This document shows, piece by piece, positions 1 to 7,458 of a DNA stretch of 56,209 nucleotides. Origin of the DNA: Priestia endophytica DSM 13796 (lineage in GTDB: Bacteria > Bacillota > Bacilli > Bacillales > Bacillaceae_H); the NCBI RefSeq assembly GCF_900115845.1, contig NZ_FOXX01000019.1, positions 1 to 56,209 of the forward strand, written 5' to 3'. The translations under genes and the position numbers were made by a program. Each line of letters starts with the position of its first letter. Position 1 is the first letter of the stretch. Below the pieces are notes generated by a model. The model searched no databases and was not told where the DNA came from. It was given only the letters and a program-made list of their open reading frames with translations.

Positions 1-146
1 AGAAACTTATAGGAACCTACGAACTGTAGGCGCCAGCCGTACAGAACGTGGTTATCTTAAGTTTTAGGGAAGAGTCAGATGCAACAGGGAGTTAGACAGC
101 GTTTTTGGCTGTCTTACTCCTTGTTAGCAGACCCTTGGGGCTCCCC
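1..146. repeat. 146-bp structured repeat, copy 1
   Basis: This segment recurs at 4259-4404 with only two substitutions (A/G near 95 and T/C near 104). It may extend left of the window. Read on the plus strand it folds into a short CCTAC/GTAGG hairpin and a long stem: bases 74-100 pair with about 107-132, including GGAGT/ACTCC and ACAG/TTGT segments. The A/G difference changes a T-A pair region to a G-U type pair, so the fold survives. It ends in GGGGCTCCCC. No reading frame is kept, so a structured RNA or a cis-acting plasmid site is the best reading; function unknown. Confidence 0.75.
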
Positions 147-195
147 TAAAGAAGTTCTTTTAGTTGTTAGCTCTTTTTTTGTCAATTGTTATTCT

Positions 196-399
196 TTAGT
201 CTATCCTAGGTCCTTGGGCTTGTTCTCTCCTTATTGCTTCCTTTATTGAAGAGAATACTGCTCCAATAAGAAAAAGCATTCCTACACAAACAGCATATAT
301 CATGGAGTGATCCACTGTATTTTTAAGTCCTAATCCAGCTATAATGCATGAGTTAAAAAGCATAATAAACAATACTGTATAGTTCATCTTCACATTCAT
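196..399 (-). CDS. Small two-TM membrane protein
   Basis: A 67-residue protein with two hydrophobic segments (about residues 5-24 and 33-52) and a charged C-terminus. The start at 399 (MNVKMNY) is preferred because a TAGGTG sequence lies upstream; an in-frame GTG at 411 would add four residues. The family is not recognised. It stands alone between structured repeats. No other function can be argued from sequence. Confidence 0.5.
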   Translation of the reverse strand: MNVKMNYTVLFIMLFNSCIIAGLGLKNTVDHSMIYAVCVGMLFLIGAVFSSIKEAIRREQAQGPRID

Positions 400-484
400 A
401 ATTTTACACACCTACTCTTTTCCAATATTATACTATTAACAACGTGTATTTTAAATTTCATCTCAAAACAACATAGTTTATGAC

Positions 485-523
485 ATTTAGTTATGATGGG
501 CTACAAGCCCATCATAACTAAAT
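485..523. terminator. Perfect 18-bp palindromic hairpin
   Basis: ATTTAGTTATGATGGGCT at 485-502 is followed by loop ACA and its exact reverse complement at 506-523, then TTTTC. This is a strong intrinsic terminator in the plus direction and a possible one in the minus direction. It marks the left edge of a hairpin-rich non-coding stretch. Confidence 0.75.
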
Positions 524-799
524 TTTCAATAGATTCTTGGCGTCAGCCGAGAATCTTCCTCTTTTTTTATGCTGCTACAGCAGCATAGAGCAGGCTCGAT
601 GCCTGCTTGTTCAATCAAAGAAATTCGACTGTAAGGAGATATTTCTTCCTTGCGTAACAGATTCTTTTCAAAAAACCTTATTCCCTTGCGTCCTATCCAG
701 TACCACAAGAGGGGGCATGTTCGATTTATCCCTTGACGAAGTCGGGGGATAAATCAGGACATGTCGGATAAATCCGTTGGATTTATCTGAGCCGGCTTC
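524..799. other. Non-coding stretch packed with short hairpins
   Basis: This gap holds consecutive perfect hairpins: GATTCTTGGC/GCCGAGAATC near 533-556, ATGCTGCT/AGCAGCAT near 570-588, AGCAGGC/GCCTGCT near 590-608, then the GATTTATCCC element described separately. Open frames here run through the palindromes and have no ribosome site. It looks like an accumulation of structured DNA rather than a gene. Confidence 0.5.
717..790. repeat. GATTTATCCC hairpin cassette, copy 1
   Basis: Two hairpins in a row: CATGTTCGATTTATCCC against GGGGATAAATCAGGACATG, then GATAAATCC-gtt-GGATTTATC. The same arrangement recurs at 1948-2033 with a diverged loop and a longer second hairpin. Arms are conserved while loops vary, which points to selection for the fold or to a small mobile palindromic element. 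Confidence 0.6.
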
Positions 800-834
800 C
801 CAAAAGGGGAGGGACTAGGTCCCTCCCCTTTTGG
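800..834. terminator. GC-rich 16-bp terminator hairpin
   Basis: CCAAAAGGGGAGGGAC at 800-815 pairs perfectly with 819-834 across a TAG loop. It lies just beyond the stop of the minus-strand gene at 844-954 and is its likely terminator. Confidence 0.75.
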
Positions 835-843
835 TTTCTGTGG

Positions 844-954
844 TTACTTCTTCTTCTTGTCCTGCTGAATCTTCTTCTGGGTCTCCTTGCTGACCTTAAT
901 CTTCATGTTCGAGCCGATGTCGTTGGGCTCCGGCTTGCCGTCCTTCTTACCCAT
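844..954 (-). CDS. 36-residue lysine-rich GC-biased mini-protein
   Basis: Translation begins MGKKDGKPEPNDIGSN and continues with a very basic tail ending in KKKK. AAAGGA lies 8-9 bases upstream of the ATG, a TTGACA/TAGAGT promoter is at 1007-1034 and a strong terminator follows. Third codon positions are almost all G or C (AAG, GGC, CAG, GAC), unlike the AT-rich neighbours, which suggests recent transfer or selection for high expression. The family is not recognised. Confidence 0.55.
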   Translation of the reverse strand: MGKKDGKPEPNDIGSNMKIKVSKETQKKIQQDKKKK

Positions 955-1006
955 GTGGGGTTCCTTTCCTTCTTGTCCCGGGGGCTTTCCCCTGCTGACA
1001 TGAACT

Positions 1007-1034
1007 ACTCTAGCAGACTCACTCCGCCTGTCAA
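1007..1034 (-). promoter_or_regulatory. Promoter for the 36-residue gene
   Basis: On the minus strand TTGACA (1034-1029) is followed after 16 bases by TAGAGT (1012-1007). It faces away from the plus-strand promoter at 1072-1100, so the two mini-genes are divergently transcribed. Confidence 0.55.
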
Positions 1035-1071
1035 AGCCTAGATGGTGTGACCTGTCTCACATCACACAGGC

Positions 1072-1100
1072 TTGCACTCTAGCTAACTCCCCTCTAGTAT
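1072..1100 (+). promoter_or_regulatory. Promoter for the Cys-rich mini-gene
   Basis: TTGCAC at 1072-1077 and TAGTAT at 1095-1100 are separated by 17 bases. The gene at 1145 starts about 40 bases further on. Confidence 0.5.
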
Positions 1101-1144
1101 GGAGTTGTTCGCAAGGGAAGAAAACGGAGAAGCAAGGAGTTTCA

Positions 1145-1243
1145 ATGAAGTGTGAGATGTGCAAGACGAATGACGCCCTTATTTTCTGTTGTGGTGTTAG
1201 GTGGTGCGCCACGTGTGGCCACGCCCACGCACAAACTCACTAA
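1145..1243 (+). CDS. 32-residue Cys/His-rich mini-protein
   Basis: AAGGAG is six bases before the ATG. The product carries CEMC, a CC pair, CATCGHAHA and a final H, enough ligands for one or two zinc sites in only 32 residues. Codon use is GC-rich like the divergent gene at 844-954. It may be a small zinc-binding regulator or chaperone; the family is not recognised. Confidence 0.55.
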   Translation: MKCEMCKTNDALIFCCGVRWCATCGHAHAQTH

Positions 1244-1281
1244 TCATCTGAATCCAGGTAGCAGAATAGAAAGGAAATACA

Positions 1282-1668
1282 TTGAAGTTTCCTGAGTGGT
1301 ATCCTATCGCCCTAATCATCATATCGTCATTCTCTGCCCTATCGGCAACTATAGGAGGAACAGTTTGGGCAATTGTTCAAATGCGTTTCCATTTTCAAAA
1401 AAGAAACCTGGAACTTCGGAAGTTGATTGCTGAAACAAGGAAATCTGAGTTGGAAGCCAAAAGAGCAGAAATTGAGGTCATCAATTCTGGCACAAATTTG
1501 CGTCGGGGACTATATGACATTGAGCGAAGCAAAATGAATCTGTTGGAAATGCAAAATAAATTGTCTGATCGTTGGGACATTCCAGCAGGCGCGATTCGTT
1601 CAGAAATTTTTCTAGACCATCCAGCAAATGATGTAAAAGCACTCACCAAAAAACTACTAGACTCTTAA
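1282..1668 (+). CDS. Membrane-anchored coiled-coil protein
   Basis: Starts with TTG at 1282 behind AAAGGA. One transmembrane segment (about residues 8-33) is followed by a charged helical region (about 38-98) likely to form a coiled coil in the cytoplasm. The downstream hairpin at 1674-1718 is its terminator. Not recognised; a phage- or plasmid-type small structural or regulatory membrane protein is possible. Confidence 0.6.
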   Translation: MKFPEWYPIALIIISSFSALSATIGGTVWAIVQMRFHFQKRNLELRKLIAETRKSELEAKRAEIEVINSGTNLRRGLYDIERSKMNLLEMQNKLSDRWDIPAGAIRSEIFLDHPANDVKALTKKLLDS

Positions 1669-1673
1669 GAGCA

Positions 1674-1718
1674 AAAAACGCAAACAATAGGGTGACACCT
1701 TATTGTTTGCGTTTTTCT
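1674..1718 (+). terminator. Terminator after the coiled-coil gene
   Basis: AAAAACGCAAACAATA pairs with TATTGTTTGCGTTTTT and is followed by CTTTTTT. It sits six bases after the stop codon at 1668. Confidence 0.8.
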
Positions 1719-1772
1719 TTTTTAGAGTTACACCCACCTTACAGTAAGTGTAAGTGTCAAGAGAGGGAACGT

Positions 1773-1803
1773 AAAAAATGTCCATGCTTTTCGGACATTT
1801 TTT
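1773..1803. terminator. AAAAAATGTCC hairpin
   Basis: AAAAAATGTCC (1773-1783) pairs with GGACATTTTTT (1793-1803); symmetric A and T tracts make it a bidirectional terminator. No gene is seen immediately upstream on the plus strand, so it may be left over from a rearrangement. Confidence 0.6.
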
Positions 1804-1947
1804 CGCGTGTACGACCTTGACACGTCAACTACCCAAACGCTTTTAGTTGTTCCCCGGACTCCGTCCGGGGACCTGCCTAGTGGCGAGCGTGCTTTTATCT
1901 TTGACCTTTTGCGTACGAAACAGCAACTTTACAACAGCCCCACATGT

Positions 1948-2033
1948 TCGATTTATCCCTCAACGCAGTTGGGGGATAAATCAGGACATGTCAGATAAAT
2001 CGGGATATAACTATATCCCGATTTATCTCCACC
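1948..2033. repeat. GATTTATCCC hairpin cassette, copy 2
   Basis: Matches the element at 717-790: ATGTTCGATTTATCCC, loop, GGGGATAAATCAGGACATGTC, then a second hairpin GATAAATCGGGATATA/TATATCCCGATTTATC that is longer than in copy 1. It ends close to the 3' end of the methyltransferase gene and could act as its terminator. The rest of the 1719-2053 gap also holds a CCCCGGAC/GTCCGGGG hairpin near 1853 and no convincing gene. Confidence 0.6.
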
Positions 2034-2053
2034 CTGAGCCAACAAAAAATTAA

Positions 2054-2923
2054 TTAAGCAATTGCTAACTCCCAATTTCCTCTAGAACTAGATTGGAAAT
2101 TGTCATGGATTTGAAGAGTCTGTCTTACTTTTTCTTTCCAGTGTTGATTCTTCTTTGCTTTTTTACTGTCCTGGACTATAGAGTAAATATCCTTTAATTG
2201 AGCATGACCGCCTAAATGCTCTAGTGCTCCCTGGATTAAGTCTCTCCATGTCATGTTGTCGAAATTTTTCAAGTTAAACTCTTTAGTATGGGTTAGTTTA
2301 ACAGGAACATTCCATATGTGATTCTTTCTAAAAATTAGCAAGTGCTCATGATTAATTGGGACGAATGTTCCTCCGTAATTCTTTCTCCCACTAATCGTAT
2401 TATGTTGTTCTTTCAACATATGAACCTCTAAATCTCCTATCCAAGCCATATCCTTAATAATGGAATAGTACTTCCCTTTCTTCCTTAAATCCCCGACAAG
2501 AAAGGCGTGTCGTCCTCCATTAACCAGGGATTGATAAATCTTGCTATTTACCTGGTCCAATTTTTTGATAAACTCCTCATAGCTTATGGGATTGGATAGG
2601 TCATCTTTATGAATTCGATTATTAACTTTTGAATATTGAATGATGTCCCAATAAGGAGGATGACTAAAAACAAAATCGCTTCCTGTAGGTATCTCATCCA
2701 CCAAAGCATTCCAGCCCTCATTTAAATCTAGATGAACGCTATTTTTATATCCTAAGTCCTTAGCTACGTCCCTTCCTGTTCCCGAACCAGAGAAGACTTC
2801 TACAAACTTTCTCGGTTGAAAGAGTTCTAGTAAGTCTTTAATAATGTGACCACTACAATTACCTCTATAACTGGCTTTCCCCCACTTGCCACGTTGTTTA
2901 TAAGATAGGATTGTCTGTTGCAT
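2054..2923 (-). CDS. Orphan DNA methyltransferase with C-terminal winged-helix-like domain
   Basis: 289 residues. FVEVFSGSGTG at 40-50 is the SAM-binding motif I and SHPPYW at 87-92 is a PPY(W)-type catalytic motif of the amino-methyltransferase class (N6-adenine or N4-cytosine). Residues from about 226 (MTWRDLIQGALEHLGG) resemble a HARE-HTH/winged-helix DNA-binding module. ATG follows GGAGGG. No restriction endonuclease gene is adjacent, so it is likely a solitary modifying enzyme protecting the plasmid or tuning regulation. The base specificity cannot be read from sequence. Confidence 0.75.
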   Translation of the reverse strand: MQQTILSYKQRGKWGKASYRGNCSGHIIKDLLELFQPRKFVEVFSGSGTGRDVAKDLGYKNSVHLDLNEGWNALVDEIPTGSDFVFSHPPYWDIIQYSKVNNRIHKDDLSNPISYEEFIKKLDQVNSKIYQSLVNGGRHAFLVGDLRKKGKYYSIIKDMAWIGDLEVHMLKEQHNTISGRKNYGGTFVPINHEHLLIFRKNHIWNVPVKLTHTKEFNLKNFDNMTWRDLIQGALEHLGGHAQLKDIYSIVQDSKKAKKNQHWKEKVRQTLQIHDNFQSSSRGNWELAIA

Positions 2924-2983
2924 AAAAGTCCCTCCGTTACTGTAATATCTTATCGCCCTTTGTATCTAATCAAACATTCTATT

Positions 2984-3463
2984 TTAGGCTTCTTCAATTT
3001 TATCCATTGTATAATCAATGCCTGCTAACCTTTCAAAGAGCTCCTCGTAATCAGCAGTCTCCATTTCATACATATGTCTGTACATTTCTTCTTCCGTTTC
3101 ATAATCATTATAGTCCCACTGATTCATTAAAAATTCCCTCGCGCCTAATACGGTGGTTTCCCAACAATCACTAGAATCTTGAATATCCTCGACCAACACT
3201 TTTACATCATTATCTAATATGGAGGGTTCATCTAATTCAAAAACATCTAAGGTCAAATTAATTTGCCTATCTGTGTTGTATGCAAAAACTAAATCTTCGA
3301 TGAACTTAATATCAGGTTCACCTGTAAAGTCACCAGCAATGATATGAACTTCATCTCCTTCATACTGAATGCGCTTATATTTTTTATCTAGTTCTGGCAT
3401 TATAATTTCCCATTTAACCTCTAGTGCTTCAGGTATGTCATATCCAATAAAAACAGCTTGCAT
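2984..3463 (-). CDS. Acidic protein of unknown function
   Basis: 159 residues, strongly acidic, soluble, with a C-terminal run rich in Asp, Glu and Tyr. AGGAGG precedes the ATG. It is co-directional with the methyltransferase and the 84-residue gene upstream, separated by short gaps. The family is not recognised. Acidic plasmid proteins like this are sometimes DNA mimics, but nothing here shows that. Confidence 0.6.
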   Translation of the reverse strand: MQAVFIGYDIPEALEVKWEIIMPELDKKYKRIQYEGDEVHIIAGDFTGEPDIKFIEDLVFAYNTDRQINLTLDVFELDEPSILDNDVKVLVEDIQDSSDCWETTVLGAREFLMNQWDYNDYETEEEMYRHMYEMETADYEELFERLAGIDYTMDKIEEA

Positions 3464-3573
3464 AGACCTTTTTCCTCCTAAGTTTTACAGATAAGGGAAC
3501 GCTAGTTGTAATCAGCAACCAACGACTCCCCTCTTACTTGTGCTTGTGATTTTAAATGTTACTATTTAATCCT

Positions 3574-3828
3574 TTAATAGTTATCTCTTGTAAATGTATA
3601 AGCATATACTTCATTGAACCTAGCTGAATAATCAAGTTGTAAATAAACCCACTCACTGGAGGGAGATTGAGTTGCCTCTTGGATAATATAAGTAATGCTA
3701 TAACTAATCTCTGTTATGTTTATCCTGTATGGTCGCATGTTTTTTCTCTCTTCTTCAGAGAATTCTAATATAAATTTCTCTTCCAATAGCTTTTCAGCGT
3801 GTTTTCTTTTCTCTAAATCCTTAATCAT
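3574..3828 (-). CDS. Small soluble protein, unknown
   Basis: 84 residues, N-terminal charged helix followed by a more beta-like C-terminal half ending in FTRDNY. GGGAGG lies before ATG. No family recognised. First gene of the minus-strand run after the structured RNA region. Confidence 0.55.
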   Translation of the reverse strand: MIKDLEKRKHAEKLLEEKFILEFSEEERKNMRPYRINITEISYSITYIIQEATQSPSSEWVYLQLDYSARFNEVYAYTFTRDNY

Positions 3829-3909
3829 TCAAAACACCTCCCTTTATACCAATTGGACACCATTTTTAACGTGTTTTTCCTTTCTTTAGATTTTGCTTCT
3901 TTGTTTTCC

Positions 3910-4210
3910 GAAGCGCTTTGTGTCCCTTAAAAGGGATGATTTTTCCCTTTTTGCAAGAAGAACGAAAAAACCCTCATAGACTAGTTGTCATAAGGCGATC
4001 TTAAAAAAAGTTTTTTGATGTTGCGCAGCGCTTTTAATCACAAAACTTTTTGGCCGTTGACAACTAGGCTAGGCATCTTAGGTTTCAGCTGGAAAGGTTC
4101 GGGTGTCCTAACAGCTGAAACCTTAGTTGCCTTGGGGCGTTTTAAGATTCGGAAGGCAAAAAGGAAAAATCACTGAAACAATAGCAGACATTAGTCTGCT
4201 TTCCTCTTTA
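3910..4210 (+). ncRNA. Large structured RNA candidate, copy 1
   Basis: About 300 nt without a reading frame, homologous to 25266-25575. CTAGTTGTCA (3981-3990) pairs with TGACAACTAG (4058-4067); GGTTTCAGCT (4081-4090) pairs with AGCTGAAACC (4113-4122). In the other copy both stems have different bases but still pair. Single-stranded flanks such as AGGGATGATTTTTCCCT and GATTCGGAAGGCAAAA are conserved. The plus-strand end is AGCAGAC/GTCTGCT (4183-4200) followed by TTCCTCTTT, an intrinsic terminator. It may belong to the Bacillus-plasmid RNA class known from comparative genomics, but that consensus cannot be checked here. Confidence 0.75.
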
Positions 4211-4258
4211 GCGCTTTTATCTTTTGAACTTAGGGTTTTCGGAGTGATCGGCCCGTAA

Positions 4259-4404
4259 AGAAACTTATAGGAACCTACGAACTGTAGGCGCCAGCCGTAC
4301 AGAACGTGGTTATCTTAAGTTTTAGGGAAGAGTCAGATGCAACAGGGAGTTAGGCAGCGTTCTTGGCTGTCTTACTCCTTGTTAGCAGACCCTTGGGGCT
4401 CCCC
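4259..4404. repeat. 146-bp structured repeat, copy 2
   Basis: Second copy of the element at 1-146, beginning about 50 bases after the large structured RNA and ending before the ParB-like gene. Only two bases differ from copy 1. Together with the RNA it fills the 640-base gap between 3829 and 4467. Confidence 0.75.
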
Positions 4405-4467
4405 CATATAAGCTTTTAAAACTCACTAATTTTGCAATTATGTACGAAATTCATTAGGAAACACTTC

Positions 4468-5055
4468 TTAATAATAGTGATCTATACGAATTTTTCTATT
4501 CTGCTTATAAACAAGAGGCGTATGCAAAGACTCTTGATGGGCTTCTCTAATTTCTGTTTGAAGCTCTTCATCAACTGAATCTAACAAATCATAAAGATCA
4601 AAATCACATTTATGAATATGCTCTCGTAATGTAGAAAGCTTTTCCTCTAGCATTTTAAATTTCTCTAAAGCCGATTTCTGTTTAGAAAGACGCTTTGTAA
4701 CGAGATCCGTAGCCTGTTCAGTCTTAATTTTTCGTTTTACACGCACTTCCATTTCTTTAAAACCTAGAATCTTAGCAGCTTCATAGAGACTATACCCTCC
4801 TATAAGCTCATACTGCACCCCTGAGTCTGTTTTAGAGGGCATAACAAGCATTTCCCCTTTAAATACTCCTTTGTCCTTGTACAGCTCCAATTGTTGGTCA
4901 ATACGTCTTTGCTGAAATTGAAGAGCAACATCAGAAAATTCTCTGCTATTCTCTATATCTTCTAAATTCATAACCTGTTTAGGAAACAAAGGATAATCAC
5001 GATCTAGAGGCACACTTTTATACTTAGGTTTAGATTGTTCTGTAGTTGAAGACAT
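4468..5055 (-). CDS. ParB/sulfiredoxin-fold protein
   Basis: 195 residues from the ATG at 5055, chosen because GAAGGGGGAACC lies directly upstream; an in-frame extension to 5085 lacks such a site. YELIGGYSLYEAAKILGF resembles the ParB-type catalytic/NTP loop (GGxxxxxAA) followed by a helical, coiled-coil-like region rich in Lys and Glu. It sits just after the putative replication gene, so a role in partition or replication control is reasonable. No ParA ATPase is visible nearby, so this is not a classical ParAB pair. Confidence 0.6.
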   Translation of the reverse strand: MSSTTEQSKPKYKSVPLDRDYPLFPKQVMNLEDIENSREFSDVALQFQQRRIDQQLELYKDKGVFKGEMLVMPSKTDSGVQYELIGGYSLYEAAKILGFKEMEVRVKRKIKTEQATDLVTKRLSKQKSALEKFKMLEEKLSTLREHIHKCDFDLYDLLDSVDEELQTEIREAHQESLHTPLVYKQNRKIRIDHYY

Positions 5056-5086
5056 AATGGTTCCCCCTTCATAGTTTAAGTGCACA

Positions 5087-5104
5087 CAAAACGTAGACGT
5101 TTTG
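5087..5104. promoter_or_regulatory. CAAAACGT palindrome between rep-like and ParB-like genes
   Basis: CAAAACGT-AG-ACGTTTTG with 8-bp arms lies 32 bases upstream of the ParB-like start, in the position of an operator. Confidence 0.4.
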
Positions 5105-5129
5105 TATGAATGCTAAAGCATTTTACTAT

Positions 5130-6287
5130 TTAATAGACCTCTGGTTCACGTCTGAACTCTCTAAATAGCATTCCTAGAGCCATTTCTTCTTTATCGGATA
5201 ATCCTATTACATTTTTAGTCATAAACTTAGTTAGCTCCGCAACCATACCTGTAGCGTTATTATTTACTCTTAATACTCTATCTTCTTCTCTTTTCTGTTC
5301 CATGAGAACGTTATAAACACGTTGCTTGATTTTCCCGCAAATACAACCTGCAAAATTGAAGTTGAGTTCTTTTCCTGATACGGATACTTTTCCTTGGTAG
5401 TATTTATATACCTTAATTGCATCTGTAATACTCATTGAAATAACTTCTAAATATTGAGTTGGATTTAAATTATACTTTTTAAATGTATTTTTAATAGATT
5501 GCCAAACTTTAAGTAGCTCACTTGTACCTAAAACTTTTAATCGTGCAACAAGTTCAGTTGGAACACCTGCATTTTCTGCATAGATCTCTGTTTGCTCATA
5601 GTATTCTTTGAATTCTATGTCTTGATCATTTTTCTCTGTTTCTTTATTAATTTCTTGAACGACATCACTATTAGGCGATTCTTTATATACTATAAGGTCT
5701 TTTTTCTTTAAGTTAACTTCGTTAACTCTGTTAGGGGATTTTTCCGGTTCTTCAACCTTACTCTCACAAGAGATTTCGGATTCTTGCTCTGTAAAATCCA
5801 GTGTAAAATCCTTTGTAAAACGTTCTGTGTATAGAGGAGAAATCTCTAGTTCATATGCTTGCTTCATTTTAAAATGTTCTACGACTTTAAGGTAATTAGG
5901 ATGATGTACAAGGACGTAAACACAAGGTGCGTTTCTTCCTTGCCTTCTGTGGTGAAGTCTATGAACAATTTGAAGTTCCACAAGTAAGTTAATAGCTTTT
6001 TGTAGTGTAGGACGACTTACTTCTAGATTAGAAGCCATAGTCGTTTGCTTCATCTGACTAAATCCTTCTTGTGCAAACCAAGAGATTAATTTACGTACAC
6101 AACGATATTGTGTGGAGCTGTTAAGATGTTCGGAGAGTGAAACACCTTCAGTTTCATAAATTTCTTCTTCAATTACTTTGAGGGTACTATCTACTAGTTT
6201 AGTTAGTTCTTTACCTTTAAAGTGTTTAATAGATGATTTTAACTCACTCTTAGTTCTACTGAGTAAAAAATTCTTAATTTTCTGCAC
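5130..6287 (-). CDS. Winged-helix plasmid protein, possible replication initiator
   Basis: 385 residues, GTG start at 6287 behind AGGAGG. Residues about 60-130 form a winged helix (SRPTLQKAINLLVELQIVHRL is the recognition region), followed by a charged linker (about 165-225) and a helical C-terminal domain that vaguely recalls DnaD-like modules (YLEVISMSITDAIKVYKYY). This two-domain plan fits replication initiators of Gram-positive theta plasmids. It is transcribed away from the transfer operon and lies by structured RNA and palindromes, as expected for a replication region. The call is inference; a plasmid regulator is the alternative. Confidence 0.5.
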   Translation of the reverse strand: MQKIKNFLLSRTKSELKSSIKHFKGKELTKLVDSTLKVIEEEIYETEGVSLSEHLNSSTQYRCVRKLISWFAQEGFSQMKQTTMASNLEVSRPTLQKAINLLVELQIVHRLHHRRQGRNAPCVYVLVHHPNYLKVVEHFKMKQAYELEISPLYTERFTKDFTLDFTEQESEISCESKVEEPEKSPNRVNEVNLKKKDLIVYKESPNSDVVQEINKETEKNDQDIEFKEYYEQTEIYAENAGVPTELVARLKVLGTSELLKVWQSIKNTFKKYNLNPTQYLEVISMSITDAIKVYKYYQGKVSVSGKELNFNFAGCICGKIKQRVYNVLMEQKREEDRVLRVNNNATGMVAELTKFMTKNVIGLSDKEEMALGMLFREFRREPEVY

Positions 6288-6424
6288 GAAAATAGCCTCC
6301 TATTTTCCCAGCAAAATCCACTAAAGAAAAAGGAAGCTTATGTCTTCACATATTCATTCTAACGTGATATACTTTGGTTAGAAATTTTTAAATATGTAAA
6401 CAAGAGTCCTTAGATCTCTTTGGG

Positions 6425-6469
6425 AGTTTCATTTGATAAGTCGCCAAACTTGTAAAATCAAATGAAACT
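6425..6469. promoter_or_regulatory. 13-bp perfect inverted repeat upstream of the transfer operon
   Basis: AGTTTCATTTGAT (6425-6437) and its reverse complement (6457-6469) flank 19 bases; a T tract (6485-6492) follows on the plus strand. It may be a terminator/attenuator ahead of the transfer operon, or a binding site between the rep-like gene and that operon. The rest of 6470-6858 is AT-rich with no supported gene. Confidence 0.5.
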
Positions 6470-6858
6470 GTTGTGGATCTGGGGCTTTTTTTTATTGTTT
6501 TTTATTGTAAAATACTTACAGAAATCTCTTAATATGTCTTTTTTGTATATTATATATATATTTGTATGTTTTTATTTTTCTGCCATATGTATCTATTTTC
6601 AACAATTATTGATAAGATGCTGCAATTTTGGAAACTCTAAATCTATTATAGGTTAGACACAAACGATTTACAATAGGTGGTAAAGAATTAAAAAAAAACA
6701 GTAAAAAACCCTCAAAAAATACCATGACTTTTAACCTACATAATACAGGGATAATATAACTATTTTTACAAATTGGCTGGTTTTTTCCATAATTATGTTG
6801 AATTGTTTTGGTTATTGAACTACAATATAAATATAAACCAATAAGGGAGGTATTACTC

Positions 6859-7095
6859 TTGAATCCTTTCGAGAAGATTGCTGATTTTTTAACCAACGAT
6901 GTAGTTGCAGGTCTCCTGAAAATTGCTACTCCAATTGCTATTATTGCTTTAATCATTTGTTGTTTTGGAGCTTGGATTGCAGGGGATGAATCTGCAAAAG
7001 CAAGATTCAAAGGTGGAATCTGGTTTACAGGAATTGTAGCTATTTTCTGCTTCCTTGCACCATCTATTATTAAGTGGCTTAATCAAACTTTTTAA
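6859..7095 (+). CDS. Small two-TM transfer protein (ConC/VirB2-like position)
   Basis: TTG start at 6859 behind AAGGGAGG gives 78 residues. Two hydrophobic helices (about 18-37 and 49-70) and short charged ends match the small membrane or pilin-like subunit that opens Gram-positive transfer operons such as that of ICEBs1. It is first in a tight plus-strand operon of nine genes. The identity as pilin versus channel component is not settled by sequence. Confidence 0.6.
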   Translation: MNPFEKIADFLTNDVVAGLLKIATPIAIIALIICCFGAWIAGDESAKARFKGGIWFTGIVAIFCFLAPSIIKWLNQTF

Positions 7096-7119
7096 TAGAA
7101 AAAAAGGGAGGGAATTAAT

Positions 7120-7440
7120 ATGGAAAACAAACGTTTTTTGATCCCTCGGCACATAAGCAAAGAAATCCATGTATGGCGCTTCATTACTCTTAAAGAAGCG
7201 CTTCTTCTTGGATCTGGGGGAGGAATTGGATGGCTAATTTACTATTTTTTCTTACCATCCAATGTAGATATACAAATTAAGGTTTTTGTTGTAGTTTTAC
7301 CAGCAGCCCTTATGGGACTCCTTGTTTTTGTTAAGCCAATAAAGGTACGAAAAAACGTAAGACTATTTCATTTTATTAAATGGAAGGTTGATTACAATAA
7401 ACGACAAAAAACTTTTTTCTATAAAAAGAAGCAGTTTTAA
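7120..7440 (+). CDS. PrgI/TcpE-like transfer membrane protein
   Basis: 106 residues. PRHISKEIHVWRFITLKEALLLG followed by two TM helices (about 24-43, 50-69) and a basic C-terminus is the typical layout of the PrgI/ConD/TcpE group in Gram-positive type IV secretion, placed directly before the ATPase genes. AGGGAGGGAATTAAT precedes ATG. Expected to sit in the membrane as part of the mating channel. Confidence 0.65.
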   Translation: MENKRFLIPRHISKEIHVWRFITLKEALLLGSGGGIGWLIYYFFLPSNVDIQIKVFVVVLPAALMGLLVFVKPIKVRKNVRLFHFIKWKVDYNKRQKTFFYKKKQF

Positions 7441-7458
7441 TAAGAGGGGGTAAGGTGG

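Noticed and set aside
537-752. Open frame of 71 codons
   Set aside because: Runs through several perfect hairpins, has no ribosome site and no protein-like composition.
1807-2053. Overlapping open frames of 63 and 68 codons
   Set aside because: They cover the palindromic cassette and a GC hairpin, without ribosome sites.
6462-6656. 64-codon hydrophobic frame
   Set aside because: No ribosome site; its start lies in the inverted repeat and the hydrophobicity comes from a T-rich stretch.
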